Source: Companilactobacillus mishanensis
GTDB taxonomy: Bacteria > Bacillota > Bacilli > Lactobacillales > Lactobacillaceae
Reading direction: 5' to 3'
Assembly (NCBI RefSeq): GCF_003946505.1
Contig: NZ_RHON01000001.1
Span: 1-64,000 of the forward strand
DNA length: 64,000 bases
Of this stretch, positions 9,034 through 21,578 are shown one piece after another (the first letter of the stretch is position 1; the number at the start of each line of letters is the position of its first letter). Under the pieces are notes generated by a model that worked only from the letters and a program-made list of their open reading frames with translations, did no database searches and was not told the DNA's origin. The position numbers were made by a program, and so were the translations under genes.

Positions 9034-9862
9034 AGCCCTTGATAGGGCTTTTTTCATGTTAAAAGAAGCAAATAAGTTTCCTGAAGATGCGGAATACTTA
9101 TTAGAAGAGCTATCAGGATTCAATTACACGCAACTACAATTGCATCGAAATGAGCCAATCCCAAATCGAACATTGCATAGATTTCGTGATGGATTGGTTA
9201 GACTGAAAAATGATGAACCAGTGCAATATATCCTTGGACACGCATATTTTATGGGAAAAGATTTCACAGTGGATGAAAACGTCTTGATTCCTAGACAGGA
9301 AACTGAAGAAATGGTTCAGAAGATAATTGATGATCATGATGAGGATAACCATGAAGTTCTCGATATTGGAACTGGATCAGGAGTTATTGCTATCAGCTTA
9401 GGACTGGCTTTTCCAGATGATGAAATCTTAGCAACTGATATTTCTGATGGTGCATTGAAAGTAGCACAGTTAAATTCTGATAATTATCAGACGAATAATG
9501 TGTATTTTCAGCAAAGTGATTTATTCAGTAAAATCAAACCACAAAAATTCAATACGATTGTTTCGAACCCTCCATACATTGCAGAATCAGAAAAAAATGT
9601 CATGGATGAGAGTGTTATAAAGTTTGAGCCGGATTTGGCTTTATATGGCGCAAATAATGGTTTAGACTTTTACCAGAACATTTCATTGAATGCTGAAAAG
9701 TATTTAACAGACGATGGTTGTTTGTATATGGAATTCGGTTATCAACAAAAATCTGAAATTAAACAAATTTTTGCTAAAAACATGCCCGAATATGTTGTAG
9801 AATTCTATAAGGATATTGATGACCATTATAGGTATTTAAAAGCATATAGGAAGAAGGTGTAA
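9011..9862 (+). CDS. prmC: Release factor glutamine methyltransferase
   Basis: A 283-residue SAM-dependent methyltransferase that N5-methylates the GGQ glutamine of release factors. The SAM loop DIGTGSG starts near 118 and the catalytic NPPY is at 186-189. I chose a GTG start inside prfA, with GGAG 10 nt upstream, because it restores the full N-terminal helix ([10 protein letters not shown]) seen in PrmC proteins. The next candidate, an ATG at 9056, would lose that helix. The first codons are also the arms of a terminator-like hairpin, so expression may be limited relative to prfA. Confidence 0.93.
   Translation: MERLSYSKALDRAFFMLKEANKFPEDAEYLLEELSGFNYTQLQLHRNEPIPNRTLHRFRDGLVRLKNDEPVQYILGHAYFMGKDFTVDENVLIPRQETEEMVQKIIDDHDEDNHEVLDIGTGSGVIAISLGLAFPDDEILATDISDGALKVAQLNSDNYQTNNVYFQQSDLFSKIKPQKFNTIVSNPPYIAESEKNVMDESVIKFEPDLALYGANNGLDFYQNISLNAEKYLTDDGCLYMEFGYQQKSEIKQIFAKNMPEYVVEFYKDIDDHYRYLKAYRKKV
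9032..9054 (+). terminator. Terminator-like hairpin at the prfA end, inside prmC
   Basis: AAAGCCC / GGGCTTT stem with a six-base loop (TTGATA), followed by TTTTTT. It starts in the prfA stop codon and lies in the first 15 codons of prmC. It looks like a true intrinsic terminator by sequence, but prmC translation would run through it. Confidence 0.5.
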
Positions 9863-9864
9863 CG

Positions 9865-10875
9865 TTGGAAACAGAAATTCTGAAGAGCGATAGATTGTCA
9901 GAAGCTGTTGATTTTTTAGCAGATGGCAAGTTAGTCGCTTTTCCAACTGAGACAGTTTACGGATTAGGAGCAGATGCAACTAGACCAGACATTGTCAAAG
10001 ATGTTTATGCCGCCAAAGGTCGTCCAAGCGATAATCCATTGATAGTGCATGTTGATAGCCCAGCAATGGTTTGGGAGTATGCAGATACGAAATACAAACC
10101 ATTAGCGGAGAAGTTGATGAACAAGTTTTGGCCGGGTCCATTGACAATAATCATGCCGATCCAACCTGGAAAGTTATCTAAAGAAGTAACCGGAGGGTTG
10201 ACTACTGCTGCGTTTCGAATGCCCAACAATAGTTTGACTCTTAAATTGATTAAGGAATTCGGGAAGCCGATAGTTGGACCGTCCGCTAATACTAGTGGTA
10301 AACCTAGTCCTACAGAAGCAAAACACGTCTATCATGATTTGAAGGGGAAGATTTCCGCTATTTTAGATGATGGACCAACTGTCATAGGTGTCGAATCGAC
10401 AGTAATTGATTTGTCAGCTGAAATTCCTACAATTCTTCGACCAGGAATGATCGATAGTGATCAATTAGAAGAAGTAATTGGAACAGTCAGAAGTGATCAT
10501 CATAAAGTTACTGATAGTGAAGTTCCCAAAGCACCAGGGATGAAATACAAACACTATGCGCCCAATGCTCAAGTAATTATTATCGATGATCCAAAGGATT
10601 TTAAGAATGCACTTTCTGAATGTTGTGAACAAACTGGTCGAATCGGAATTTTAGCTACAGACGAGATTCTTGAACAATTGCCAGACAACTTTCATAAGTT
10701 CTCATTAGGTACAGATATCTACAGTGCGTCAAAACATTTATTTGCTGGACTTCGAGCTTTGGATGATGATAAAACTGCCTTCATTCTGGCACAAGGTTTT
10801 CCAGATGACGCCCATGGCGAAGCTTATAGAAACCGTTTGAATAAATCTGCTGGTCAACAACATTATAAAAATTAA
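9865..10875 (+). CDS. L-threonylcarbamoyladenylate synthase (Sua5/YwlC type)
   Basis: A 336-residue protein with an N-terminal YrdC domain (about 8-195, with FPTETVYGLG, KGRPSDNPL and the SANTSGKPSPT motif) and a C-terminal Sua5 domain (about 215-335). It makes threonylcarbamoyl-AMP from Thr, bicarbonate and ATP for the t6A37 modification of ANN-reading tRNAs. Length and two-domain plan match Sua5/YwlC rather than short TsaC. It starts with TTG two bases after prmC, as in B. subtilis where ywlC also follows prmC closely. RBS is AAGGTG. Confidence 0.93.
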   Translation: METEILKSDRLSEAVDFLADGKLVAFPTETVYGLGADATRPDIVKDVYAAKGRPSDNPLIVHVDSPAMVWEYADTKYKPLAEKLMNKFWPGPLTIIMPIQPGKLSKEVTGGLTTAAFRMPNNSLTLKLIKEFGKPIVGPSANTSGKPSPTEAKHVYHDLKGKISAILDDGPTVIGVESTVIDLSAEIPTILRPGMIDSDQLEEVIGTVRSDHHKVTDSEVPKAPGMKYKHYAPNAQVIIIDDPKDFKNALSECCEQTGRIGILATDEILEQLPDNFHKFSLGTDIYSASKHLFAGLRALDDDKTAFILAQGFPDDAHGEAYRNRLNKSAGQQHYKN

Positions 10876-10887
10876 GGAGAAATATTT

Positions 10888-11517
10888 ATGTCAAAATTTC
10901 AAGTACTAAATCACCCATTGATCCAACACAAACTTACTATTATTAGAAGCAAGCACACAGGAACAAAGGTGTTCCGTGAAGTTGCCAATGAAATTGCTGA
11001 ACTTATGGTTTATGAAATCACAAGGGATTTACCATTAACTGATGTCGAAGTTGAAACACCAATGGGTAAATCAACTCAGAAGATGATTGCAGGAAAGAAA
11101 TTAGCTGTTATTCCTATATTACGTGCTGGACTTGGCATGGTCGACGGTGTATTACAATTGATCCCAGCTGCTAAAGTTGGACACATTGGTATGTATCGTG
11201 ACGAGAAAACTCTTCAACCACATGAATATTTTGTTAAACTCCCAAGCGACATCGATCAACGTGAATTGTTTATCGTAGATCCAATGTTAGCAACTGGTGG
11301 TTCAGCCAACATGGCTATTGAAGCTTTGAAGAAGCGTGGAGCTAAACATATGAGATTGGTTGTTTTAGTTGCTGCACCTGAAGGTGTAAAAGCAGTTCAA
11401 GAAGCTCATCCTGATGTTGATATCTACGCCGCATCTCTTGATGAAAAACTTACAGATACTGGTTATATTTTCCCTGGTCTAGGTGATGCTGGAGATAGAT
11501 TATTTGGTACAAAATAA
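10888..11517 (+). CDS. upp: Uracil phosphoribosyltransferase
   Basis: A 209-residue enzyme converting uracil and PRPP to UMP in pyrimidine salvage. The PRPP-binding loop [10 protein letters not shown] starts at residue 131, and the C-terminal uracil-binding segment [12 protein letters not shown] is intact. It has a strong AAGGAG site and lies directly upstream of the atp operon, the usual Firmicutes order. No UTP- or PyrR-type leader is evident in front of it. Confidence 0.97.
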   Translation: MSKFQVLNHPLIQHKLTIIRSKHTGTKVFREVANEIAELMVYEITRDLPLTDVEVETPMGKSTQKMIAGKKLAVIPILRAGLGMVDGVLQLIPAAKVGHIGMYRDEKTLQPHEYFVKLPSDIDQRELFIVDPMLATGGSANMAIEALKKRGAKHMRLVVLVAAPEGVKAVQEAHPDVDIYAASLDEKLTDTGYIFPGLGDAGDRLFGTK

Positions 11518-11528
11518 ATAATTCACTA

Positions 11529-11557
11529 TTTAAATAAAGTTTTTATAGTGTTATCAT
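11529..11557 (+). promoter_or_regulatory. Probable atp operon promoter
   Basis: TTTAAA, 17-bp spacer, TATCAT with the extended TGn immediately before the -10 (TGTTATCAT). It lies in the 87-bp gap between upp and atpB. No upp terminator hairpin is visible here, so some read-through from upp is possible. Confidence 0.5.
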
Positions 11558-11604
11558 TTTGAGGTATCAAATGTTCTCAATAAGCGAAGAAAGGGGGGTT
11601 ATTA

Positions 11605-12315
11605 TTGGATGATAAATATAAGTTCTTTGACGCGTTCGGATTAACCTTCAACGTTGCGAATTGCTTATCTGCAGTAGTTGCGGCAATCCTTGTTTTCATA
11701 TTGGTATATTCGCTATCAAGAAAGATCACTATGAGACCTGGAAAAGCTCAGAATGTAATGGAATGGATGGTCGACTTTACGAATAGTATTGTTAAACAAG
11801 CATTCCCTGACGGTTCCGGCAAAAATTTCAATCTATATGCCTTTGTGCTGTTCTTGTTTATTTTTGTTTCTAACCAATTAGGTCTTATTCTCCAAGTTAA
11901 GGTTGGCGGATACACCTATCTAAAATCTCCAACCGCAAATCCAATGATCACAATGTCACTGGCATTGGTCTCATTGTTGCTTGCACACTATTATTCAGTT
12001 AAGAAATTTGGATTTGGTGGTTACTTAGGTAACTTTGCAAGACCGGTTGCATTTTTAACACCAGTTAACCTTCTAGAGGAGTTTACAAACTTTCTAACGT
12101 TGTCACTTCGTCTTTACGGTAATATCTTTGCTGGTGAAGTTCTTCTAGCACTTATTGGAACTGTTGCTAAAAGTTTTGGTATCGTATCTTTCGTGGTAGC
12201 AATACCTATTGAAATGATATGGCAAGGCTTTTCAGTATTTATTGGAGCCATCCAAGCGTACGTATTTACCACATTATCAATGGTTTATATTTCACGTAAA
12301 ATGACAAAAGAATAA
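11605..12315 (+). CDS. atpB: F1Fo ATP synthase subunit a
   Basis: A 236-residue Fo membrane subunit forming the proton half-channels against the c-ring. The essential arginine is Arg169 in the conserved segment SLRLYGNIFAGE. About five to six hydrophobic helices. The TTG start is preceded by a strong GGGGGG-type site. It is the first gene of atpBEFHAGDC; no atpI is found between upp and atpB. Confidence 0.97.
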   Translation: MDDKYKFFDAFGLTFNVANCLSAVVAAILVFILVYSLSRKITMRPGKAQNVMEWMVDFTNSIVKQAFPDGSGKNFNLYAFVLFLFIFVSNQLGLILQVKVGGYTYLKSPTANPMITMSLALVSLLLAHYYSVKKFGFGGYLGNFARPVAFLTPVNLLEEFTNFLTLSLRLYGNIFAGEVLLALIGTVAKSFGIVSFVVAIPIEMIWQGFSVFIGAIQAYVFTTLSMVYISRKMTKE

Positions 12316-12335
12316 CATTTATTGGAGGATTTTAA

Positions 12336-12551
<216 letters not shown>

Positions 12552-12567
12552 TACATACAGTCAAACC

Positions 12568-12591
12568 GGCGATAATATAAATCGCCTTTTT
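12568..12591 (+). terminator. Hairpin with T-run between atpE and atpF
   Basis: GGCGAT / ATCGCC, seven-base A/T loop, then TTTTT. It sits in the 71-bp gap after atpE, the longest gap in the operon. It could cause partial termination or protect the atpBE mRNA 3' end. Confidence 0.5.
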
Positions 12592-12622
12592 ATGTTTTAT
12601 AGGAAAGGAAGGAGCAGAGAAT

Positions 12623-13144
12623 ATGGCAAGTATTTTAGTACTTGGAGCAGGTAAATTAGCTTTGGGTGACATGCTATTTATTCTTATATCTTTTATCCTT
12701 TTAACTCTTGCAGTTAAGAAGTACGCTTGGGGACCTATCACAAAGATGATGGATGCCAGATCAGAAAAAATCACTGGTGATTTGGATTATGCTGATCAAG
12801 AACGTGCTCGTGCCGATAAAATGGCAAAGGAACGTGAAGAAGCACTTAGAAATTCACGTGCGGAAGCTATTGAGATCGTAAATAAGGCAAAAGAAAATGG
12901 TGATGATCAAAAGAAAACCATTGTTGCCAGCGCTCATAGTGAAGCTGAAAATGTAAGAACAAAAGCACAGTCAGACGCTGAAAAAGCTAAACAAGATGCA
13001 ATGCAAGAAGCACAAAATGACATTGCAAACTTGTCATTGGAAATTGCTTCCAAAGTCATTTCCAAAGAGCTTAATTCTGACGATCAAAAGTCACTTATCG
13101 ACTCTTATATTAAGGAGTTGACTGTAAACAATGAAACTAAGTAA
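12623..13144 (+). CDS. atpF: F1Fo ATP synthase subunit b
   Basis: A 173-residue peripheral-stalk subunit with one N-terminal membrane helix (about 12-32) followed by a long charged coiled coil. It is preceded by GGAAGGAG and overlaps atpH by 14 bp, so the two stalk subunits are coupled. Confidence 0.95.
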   Translation: MASILVLGAGKLALGDMLFILISFILLTLAVKKYAWGPITKMMDARSEKITGDLDYADQERARADKMAKEREEALRNSRAEAIEIVNKAKENGDDQKKTIVASAHSEAENVRTKAQSDAEKAKQDAMQEAQNDIANLSLEIASKVISKELNSDDQKSLIDSYIKELTVNNETK

Positions 13145-13679
13145 ATTTCAAGTTGGTAAACGTTACAGCAAAGCCTTATATGAAGTCGCTGAAGAACAAA
13201 ATAATGTTGATGAAGTGCTAGAAGATCTAAAAGCACTCAAGACTGTTTATACTGAAAACCCAAGTCTGAGCTTTGCTTTAGCAGGGCGCTCACTTTCTCG
13301 TATTGAGAAAGCTAAGATTTTGGATGCGTTGAAGTCTCAATTTGGTCCCTTGATGCAAGATTTCTTATCGATGCTGTTTGAACGTAATCGTTTAGACTGT
13401 GTAGATGAAATTGCTGATGCCTTTATCGCAAAATACGATGAAGACAACGGTATTGTTGAAGTTTCTGTAACTTCAACTATTGCCTTGGATTCTGAACAAG
13501 AAGACAAACTCAAAGATGTAGTTAAAAAACGTTTTTCAGTAAAAGAAGTAAACTTAACAAAAATAGTAGATCCTTCAATCATCGGTGGAGTTATTATCCG
13601 TGTTGGTGATCAAGTAATCGATGGAAGTATTCTTAAAAAGTATACTGATATCAAGAATTTGCTATTGGTTAACAAATAA
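13131..13679 (+). CDS. atpH: F1Fo ATP synthase subunit delta
   Basis: A 182-residue OSCP/delta family protein joining the peripheral stalk to the top of F1. The N-terminal segment KFQVGKRYSKALYEVA and the C-terminal GGVIIRVGDQVIDGSI are the family signatures. Its start lies inside the end of atpF, with AAGGAG upstream. Confidence 0.95.
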   Translation: MKLSKFQVGKRYSKALYEVAEEQNNVDEVLEDLKALKTVYTENPSLSFALAGRSLSRIEKAKILDALKSQFGPLMQDFLSMLFERNRLDCVDEIADAFIAKYDEDNGIVEVSVTSTIALDSEQEDKLKDVVKKRFSVKEVNLTKIVDPSIIGGVIIRVGDQVIDGSILKKYTDIKNLLLVNK

Positions 13680-15224
<1,545 letters not shown>

Positions 15225-15241
15225 TACTGGAGGTTTGAAAA

Positions 15242-16159
15242 ATGGCTGAGTCCCTAATGGACATTAAAAGAAGAATTTCTTCTACTAAAAAAACCGGTCA
15301 AATAACAAGAGCCATGCAAATGGTTTCTGGTGCCAAACTTTCACGTATTGAAAAACAATCTATGGCTTATCAACTTTATGCAGATAAGGTTGCAGAAATT
15401 GTCAGACATTTGACAGTGGGGGATGTATTCAAACAGATTTCCGTTGGTGGAAATTCTGCTGACCCATTGAGTCTTAATAATATTTTGCAAATTCGTGATG
15501 TTAAAAGAACTGCCTATGTAGTTTTGACGAGTGATCGTGGACTTGTTGGTGGATATAACAGTAATATTTTAAAAGCCATGATGGATATTTTTAAAAAGAA
15601 ATATAACAATGACAAGAGTAAATTTACTATTATTTCACTTGGAGCCACAGGAACTGAGTTCTTTAAAACTCGTGGCTATGACATTTCGTATGAATATCGT
15701 GGTTTACCTGATGTACCTACTGTGGAGGATGTCGCTCCGATCGTGAAATCTATTTTACAGTTGTATCAAGCAGGAACTTTCGATGAAATTCATGTTTGTC
15801 ATAATCATCATATTAATTCATTGGTATCTAAATTCACTGATGCAAAATTATTGCCTCTTGAAGCACCAAAGGATACAACAATGGAAGAGGAACACATAGC
15901 CAGTGAATATATTACGGAACCAAATCCGGAAGAAGTTCTATCAGCGATTGTCCCTCAATATATTGAGAGTTTAATGTTTGGCGCTATGATGGATGCTAAA
16001 ACAGCAGAACATGCTGCTTCAGTTACAGCGATGAAAGCTGCTACGGATAATGCAGATGATTTGATATCTGATTTATCGTTGCATTATAATCGTGCTCGTC
16101 AAGCTCAAATAACTACTGAGATCACAGAAATCGTTGGCGGTGCTGCGGCACTAGAATAG
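15242..16159 (+). CDS. atpG: F1Fo ATP synthase subunit gamma
   Basis: A 305-residue rotor shaft subunit. The N-terminal helix (MDIKRRISSTKKTGQIT) and C-terminal helix (NRARQAQITTEITEIVGGA) form the coiled coil inside the alpha3beta3 ring. Both are well conserved. RBS is TGGAGG. Confidence 0.96.
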   Translation: MAESLMDIKRRISSTKKTGQITRAMQMVSGAKLSRIEKQSMAYQLYADKVAEIVRHLTVGDVFKQISVGGNSADPLSLNNILQIRDVKRTAYVVLTSDRGLVGGYNSNILKAMMDIFKKKYNNDKSKFTIISLGATGTEFFKTRGYDISYEYRGLPDVPTVEDVAPIVKSILQLYQAGTFDEIHVCHNHHINSLVSKFTDAKLLPLEAPKDTTMEEEHIASEYITEPNPEEVLSAIVPQYIESLMFGAMMDAKTAEHAASVTAMKAATDNADDLISDLSLHYNRARQAQITTEITEIVGGAAALE

Positions 16160-16164
16160 TTTAG

Positions 16165-17631
<1,467 letters not shown>

Positions 17632-17646
17632 TAAGGAGGGAATAAT

Positions 17647-18078
17647 ATGGCTGATCAAGATAATGCAATGACGGTCAATATTGTTACTCCTGATGGTGTT
17701 GTCTATAATCATCATGCAAGTCTAATCGTTGCCAGCGCCATCAATGGAGATATTGGTATCATGTCAAATCATGAACCAATCATTGCTCCATTGAAGATTG
17801 CTGAAGTTCGTGTCAGACGACCAGATCGTCCTGATCATGAAGATGCAATTGCTGTTAACGGTGGCTTTTTGGAGTTCAGCAATGATCTAGTTTCTATTGT
17901 TGCTAACAGTGCCGAAAGAGCTCGTGATATTGATTTGAGACGTGCAAAATATGCTAAACAACAAGCTGAGGAGACAATCAAATCAGCAACTGATAAGCAT
18001 AACGTCGATGATCTTGACCGCGCACAAGTTTCGTTACGTAAAGCTATTAATAGAATTAACGTTAGTGAACACAAATAA
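17647..18078 (+). CDS. atpC: F1Fo ATP synthase subunit epsilon
   Basis: A 143-residue protein with the N-terminal beta-sandwich (MTVNIVTPDGVVY, then DIGIMSNHEPIIAPL) and a C-terminal two-helix region that can inhibit F1. It ends the atp operon and is followed at once by a strong terminator whose stem starts at its stop codon. Confidence 0.96.
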   Translation: MADQDNAMTVNIVTPDGVVYNHHASLIVASAINGDIGIMSNHEPIIAPLKIAEVRVRRPDRPDHEDAIAVNGGFLEFSNDLVSIVANSAERARDIDLRRAKYAKQQAEETIKSATDKHNVDDLDRAQVSLRKAINRINVSEHK

Positions 18079-18110
18079 GAACTTGGGAAAATTCCCAAGT
18101 TCTTTTTTTA
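18077..18110 (+). terminator. Terminator of the atp operon
   Basis: A 13-bp perfect stem (AAGAACTTGGGAA / TTCCCAAGTTCTT) with a run of T. Confidence 0.92.
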
Positions 18111-18181
18111 TTTTTAAATTATTTTAATACTTCCCCAAAGGACAATAAATAAGTGTTAAAGTTTGTGAAGAGGTTTTGAAT

Positions 18182-18412
18182 ATGAGAAGTCTAGGACTAA
18201 CAGCAATCATTACCATAATTAGTCATTTGCTATTTATCTGGCTAAGCTATAATGCATTACAGGCAATCGATTGGAGAAAGATATATAACAAAAGTAACCC
18301 AAAAATGTTACAATTACTTGTAGCGCTTGTTTCTATTGCGCTTGGTTATACTGTTAGCTCATTTGTTTTGAGTCTTATCAGTGTGTCACAAAACCTGACG
18401 TTACTTTTCTAA
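18182..18412 (+). CDS. DUF1146 family membrane protein (YwzB-like)
   Basis: A 76-residue protein with two transmembrane helices separated by a short cytosolic loop (WRKIYNKSNPK). I chose the ATG eight bases after AAGAGG; a TTG two codons earlier is too close to that site. The position between atpC and murA matches ywzB of B. subtilis, which supports the DUF1146 call. Function is unknown. Confidence 0.82.
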   Translation: MRSLGLTAIITIISHLLFIWLSYNALQAIDWRKIYNKSNPKMLQLLVALVSIALGYTVSSFVLSLISVSQNLTLLF

Positions 18413-18441
18413 TTTAATCTAACGTTTTGGAGGGAAATATA

Positions 18442-19764
18442 TTGCAACAAATCATCGTAAATGGACCTTCCCGCTTACAGGGGACAGTTAAGATCGAAGG
18501 CGCCAAGAATGCAGTATTACCAATACTTGCTTCTACTTTGTTAGTCTCAAAAGGTGTGAATTATTTTACTAATATTCCACCATTATCAGACGTTACAACA
18601 ATGTGCAAAGTGTTACGCGCACTCGATGCAAAAGTAGATTTTAATCAAAATGACGAAGTACTAACAGTTGATACATCAAACGGAATTTCAACAACAGCTC
18701 CAGAAGAGCTAGTTGATAAAATGAGAGCTTCTATTGTTGTCTTAGGACCAATTTTAGCTCGTAAAAAAGAAGCTCATGTAGCTATGCCAGGTGGATGTGC
18801 AATTGGTTCTCGACCAATTGATCTACATCTTAAGGGACTTGAAGCGATGGGCGCAAAATTCACTCAAAATGGTGGATATATTGACGCAATTACTGATGGT
18901 TTGCATGGTGCAGACATCTATTTAGATTTTCCTAGTGTTGGGGCAACTCAAAATATCATGATGGCTGCAACTTTAGCTGACGGTGAGACAGTAATCGACA
19001 ACGTTGCTCGTGAACCAGAAATTGTCGACCTAGCCAATGTATTAAGTAAAATGGGTGCTGATATTACAGGTGCCGGTACTAACACCATCAAAATCAAAGG
19101 TGTTAAAGAACTACATGGCTGTGAACATTCAATCATGCAAGACCGTATCGAAGCAGGAACATTTATGGTTGCTGCTGCAGTTACAAATGGTGATATCTTT
19201 ATTAAAGATGCCGTTGTTGCTCACAACAAACCATTGATTTCAAAATTAACTGAGATGGGCGTTCAAATCATTGAATCTGATGAAGGGATCCGTGTTATCG
19301 GAACTGATGATTTGAAGGCGGTAGATGTTAAGACATTGCCACATCCTGGTTTCCCAACTGACATGCAGGCACAAATGACCCTTGCTCAATTATTGAGTAA
19401 TGGTACAACTGTAATGACAGAGACCGTGTTTGAAAATCGTTTTATGCATTTCCCAGAGTTTGGTAAAATGCAAGCTGATTACAAAATTGAAGGTAATTCA
19501 GTGATCATGTTTGGACCAGCCAGCTTGTCTGGTGCCAATGTTGCAGCTACAGACTTACGTGCTGCCGCTGCATTAGTTCTTGCAGGATTAGTTGCTAAGG
19601 GTGAAACAAGAGTTTCAAACTTGCAATATCTTGATCGAGGCTATTATAATTTTACAGAGAAGTTAAGAGATTTAGGTGCTAATATTAGGCGTGTTTCTGT
19701 TGATGATAACGGAAGAGAAAGTTTAGTATTTAAGACAGTAACCAGTGCTGATAAACTTGCTTAA
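18442..19764 (+). CDS. murA: UDP-N-acetylglucosamine 1-carboxyvinyltransferase
   Basis: A 440-residue enzyme for the first committed step of peptidoglycan synthesis, adding enolpyruvate from PEP to UDP-GlcNAc. The active-site Cys119 lies in [10 protein letters not shown] (a Cys, so the fosfomycin target residue is intact), and the substrate Lys-Asn pair is in [12 protein letters not shown] chose the TTG ten bases after GGAGG, which gives [14 protein letters not shown]; an earlier in-frame TTG overlaps that site. No other murA paralog is in this window. Confidence 0.95.
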   Translation: MQQIIVNGPSRLQGTVKIEGAKNAVLPILASTLLVSKGVNYFTNIPPLSDVTTMCKVLRALDAKVDFNQNDEVLTVDTSNGISTTAPEELVDKMRASIVVLGPILARKKEAHVAMPGGCAIGSRPIDLHLKGLEAMGAKFTQNGGYIDAITDGLHGADIYLDFPSVGATQNIMMAATLADGETVIDNVAREPEIVDLANVLSKMGADITGAGTNTIKIKGVKELHGCEHSIMQDRIEAGTFMVAAAVTNGDIFIKDAVVAHNKPLISKLTEMGVQIIESDEGIRVIGTDDLKAVDVKTLPHPGFPTDMQAQMTLAQLLSNGTTVMTETVFENRFMHFPEFGKMQADYKIEGNSVIMFGPASLSGANVAATDLRAAAALVLAGLVAKGETRVSNLQYLDRGYYNFTEKLRDLGANIRRVSVDDNGRESLVFKTVTSADKLA

Positions 19765-19793
19765 GAAAGTGGTTGATCCACTTTCTTTTTTTA
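19763..19793 (+). terminator. Terminator of murA
   Basis: Stem AAGAAAGTGG / CCACTTTCTT, loop TTGAT, T-run. Confidence 0.9.
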
Positions 19794-19820
19794 TTACGAA
19801 TGTAATGAGAGCGTTGGTTA

Positions 19821-19829
19821 TGATATACT
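19821..19829 (+). promoter_or_regulatory. Extended -10 promoter of the mbl operon
   Basis: TGATATACT fits TGnTATAnT. No convincing -35 is seen 17 bp upstream. It follows the murA terminator and precedes mbl by 30 bp. Confidence 0.5.
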
Positions 19830-19859
19830 TTTTTTGTCTAGATTTTTGGAGGATATAGT

Positions 19860-20849
19860 ATGGCGAAATATCTTGGAATTGATTTAGGAACTGCAAACGT
19901 ATTAATAGATGTAAAAGGAGAGGGAATCGTCTTAAACGAACCCTCTGTTGTTGCGATCAACTCACGAACTAATGAAGTTGTCGCAGTTGGTAAGGATGCT
20001 TATCAAATGGTTGGTAGAACACCAGCTAATATTAAGGCAATTCGTCCTTTGAAGGATGGAGTTATTGCTGACTTTAATATCACAGAACAAATGTTGAAGT
20101 ATTTTATCGACAAATTGAACGTAAAGAGTATGTTCTCTAAACCCGTTACTATGATCTGTGCGCCAACTAATGTAACTCCAGTTGAACAAAAATCTATTAT
20201 CGAAGCAGCTGAACAAGCTGGCGGTGGTAAGGTTTATCTTCAATTAGAGCCAAAAGTTGCCGCCGTTGGTGCTGGTTTGGATATCTTCAAACCTCAAGGT
20301 AACATGGTCATTGATATCGGTGGTGGTACTAGTGATATCGCCGTGTTATCAATGGGGGATGTTGTTACAAGCCGTTCATTGAGATTTGCTGGAGATAAAA
20401 TGACAACAGCCATTCAAACTTATGTAAAACAAAGTCATAGTTTGATTATTGGTGAAAGAACTTCCGAGGAAATTAAGAAACAAATTGGTGCTGCTTTAGA
20501 TGGTAACGAGAACGAGACATTCTCAGCAAGTGGTATCGACATTGTTACGGGACTACCAAAAGAAATTACTTTAAATGAAAAAGAAATCGAAACAGCTCTC
20601 CATGATGGTGTTACACAGATTATTGATGCTGCTAAGGGTGTGCTAGAAGAGACACCACCTGAATTATCGGCTGATATCATTGATCGTGGAATCATGCTCA
20701 CTGGTGGTGGTGCACTATTGAAGAATCTTGACAAGTTACTTTCACAAGAACTTCAAGTACCAGTTCTAATGACTGATCATCCATTGGATTCAGTTGCTTT
20801 GGGTACTGGAATATTACTAGAAAATATTGAAAAACATAAGAAATATTAA
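19860..20849 (+). CDS. mbl: MreB-like actin homolog Mbl
   Basis: A 329-residue bacterial actin. Phosphate-1 loop GIDLGTANV, phosphate-2 loop DIGGGTSDIAVL and the adenosine motif [12 protein letters not shown] are all present. In rods, MreB-family filaments guide the RodA/PBP elongation machinery. The window holds two paralogs; this one is about as long as MreB at 37048 but divergent and sits upstream of rodA, so Mbl is the better name. RBS is TTGGAGG. Confidence 0.9.
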   Translation: MAKYLGIDLGTANVLIDVKGEGIVLNEPSVVAINSRTNEVVAVGKDAYQMVGRTPANIKAIRPLKDGVIADFNITEQMLKYFIDKLNVKSMFSKPVTMICAPTNVTPVEQKSIIEAAEQAGGGKVYLQLEPKVAAVGAGLDIFKPQGNMVIDIGGGTSDIAVLSMGDVVTSRSLRFAGDKMTTAIQTYVKQSHSLIIGERTSEEIKKQIGAALDGNENETFSASGIDIVTGLPKEITLNEKEIETALHDGVTQIIDAAKGVLEETPPELSADIIDRGIMLTGGGALLKNLDKLLSQELQVPVLMTDHPLDSVALGTGILLENIEKHKKY

Positions 20850-20857
20850 GGTGTAAT

Positions 20858-21040
20858 ATGAAACGAGATTTTGGAAAAGAGTATCGTCGCGATATCTTTA
20901 AAAAGATTGGCTGGGTTGTTTTATTCATGCTTATCTTTTTAATTTTGGGTATGTTGATTGGTTCTGGACTAGGTGGGTCTAATCCACTTGCAGTATTATG
21001 GCCAGGTACTTGGATACATATGTTCGACTTTCTGAGATAA
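20858..21040 (+). CDS. EpuA-like small membrane protein
   Basis: A 60-residue protein with a basic N-terminus, one membrane helix (about 18-40) and a short C-terminal tail. The stretch [12 protein letters not shown] resembles EpuA-family proteins, which databases label DNA-directed RNA polymerase subunit beta because of a historical link rather than shown function. It lies nine bases after mbl and two before yidD in a tight operon. Confidence 0.7.
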   Translation: MKRDFGKEYRRDIFKKIGWVVLFMLIFLILGMLIGSGLGGSNPLAVLWPGTWIHMFDFLR

Positions 21041-21042
21041 AT

Positions 21043-21336
21043 ATGTTAAAAAAATTATTGATTGGTATAGTGAGAATATATCAAAAATTTATTTCTCCCG
21101 TGCTTCCGCCAAGTTGTCGATATTATCCAACTTGCTCAAGTTATTTTATTTCTGCGGTCCAAAAGCATGGGGCAATTTTGGGAGCAATAATGGGTACTGC
21201 AAGAATACTGCGTTGTAATCCCTTTGTCCGTGGCGGAGTTGATCCAGTTCCGGATAATTTCACAATCTTCAGAAACCCTCATCCAGAGGACTATGAGGAC
21301 GAGATTATTGCAAAAAAATTTCATAGTAAAGAATAG
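21043..21336 (+). CDS. yidD: Membrane protein insertion efficiency factor YidD
   Basis: A 97-residue protein with the YidD/DUF37 signature: [20 protein letters not shown] near the N-terminus, three conserved cysteines (one more in RCNP), and RGGVDPVP near the end. It is a small membrane-associated factor that assists YidC-dependent insertion. I chose the ATG two bases after the upstream stop because it gives the usual [14 protein letters not shown] start. Confidence 0.93.
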   Translation: MLKKLLIGIVRIYQKFISPVLPPSCRYYPTCSSYFISAVQKHGAILGAIMGTARILRCNPFVRGGVDPVPDNFTIFRNPHPEDYEDEIIAKKFHSKE

Positions 21337-21345
21337 GTAGATTTA

Positions 21346-21567
21346 ATGGCAAAGAAGAACAAACCCATCGAAATTAATTTGAAAGATATTAGTGATGATC
21401 CTGAAACATATGAACTTTGGGATGGAAAAAAATATATTGGTACAATTCGTAAAGAAGGGGATAGATTCCTTTCTTTTGTTGATAGCAAAGACACACCATT
21501 TAAATCAGTTAAGCTAGATGATGCAATAAACGAATTGTTAATGCAATATAATCTACATAATCATTAA
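21346..21567 (+). CDS. DUF2969 family protein
   Basis: A 73-residue soluble, charged protein (KNKPIEINLKDI, then ELWDGKKYIGTI). It fits the DUF2969 family seen in Lactobacillaceae next to rodA. No function is known. It is probably cotranscribed with yidD and rodA. Confidence 0.75.
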   Translation: MAKKNKPIEINLKDISDDPETYELWDGKKYIGTIRKEGDRFLSFVDSKDTPFKSVKLDDAINELLMQYNLHNH

Positions 21568-21578
21568 TAGGTGTTAAA

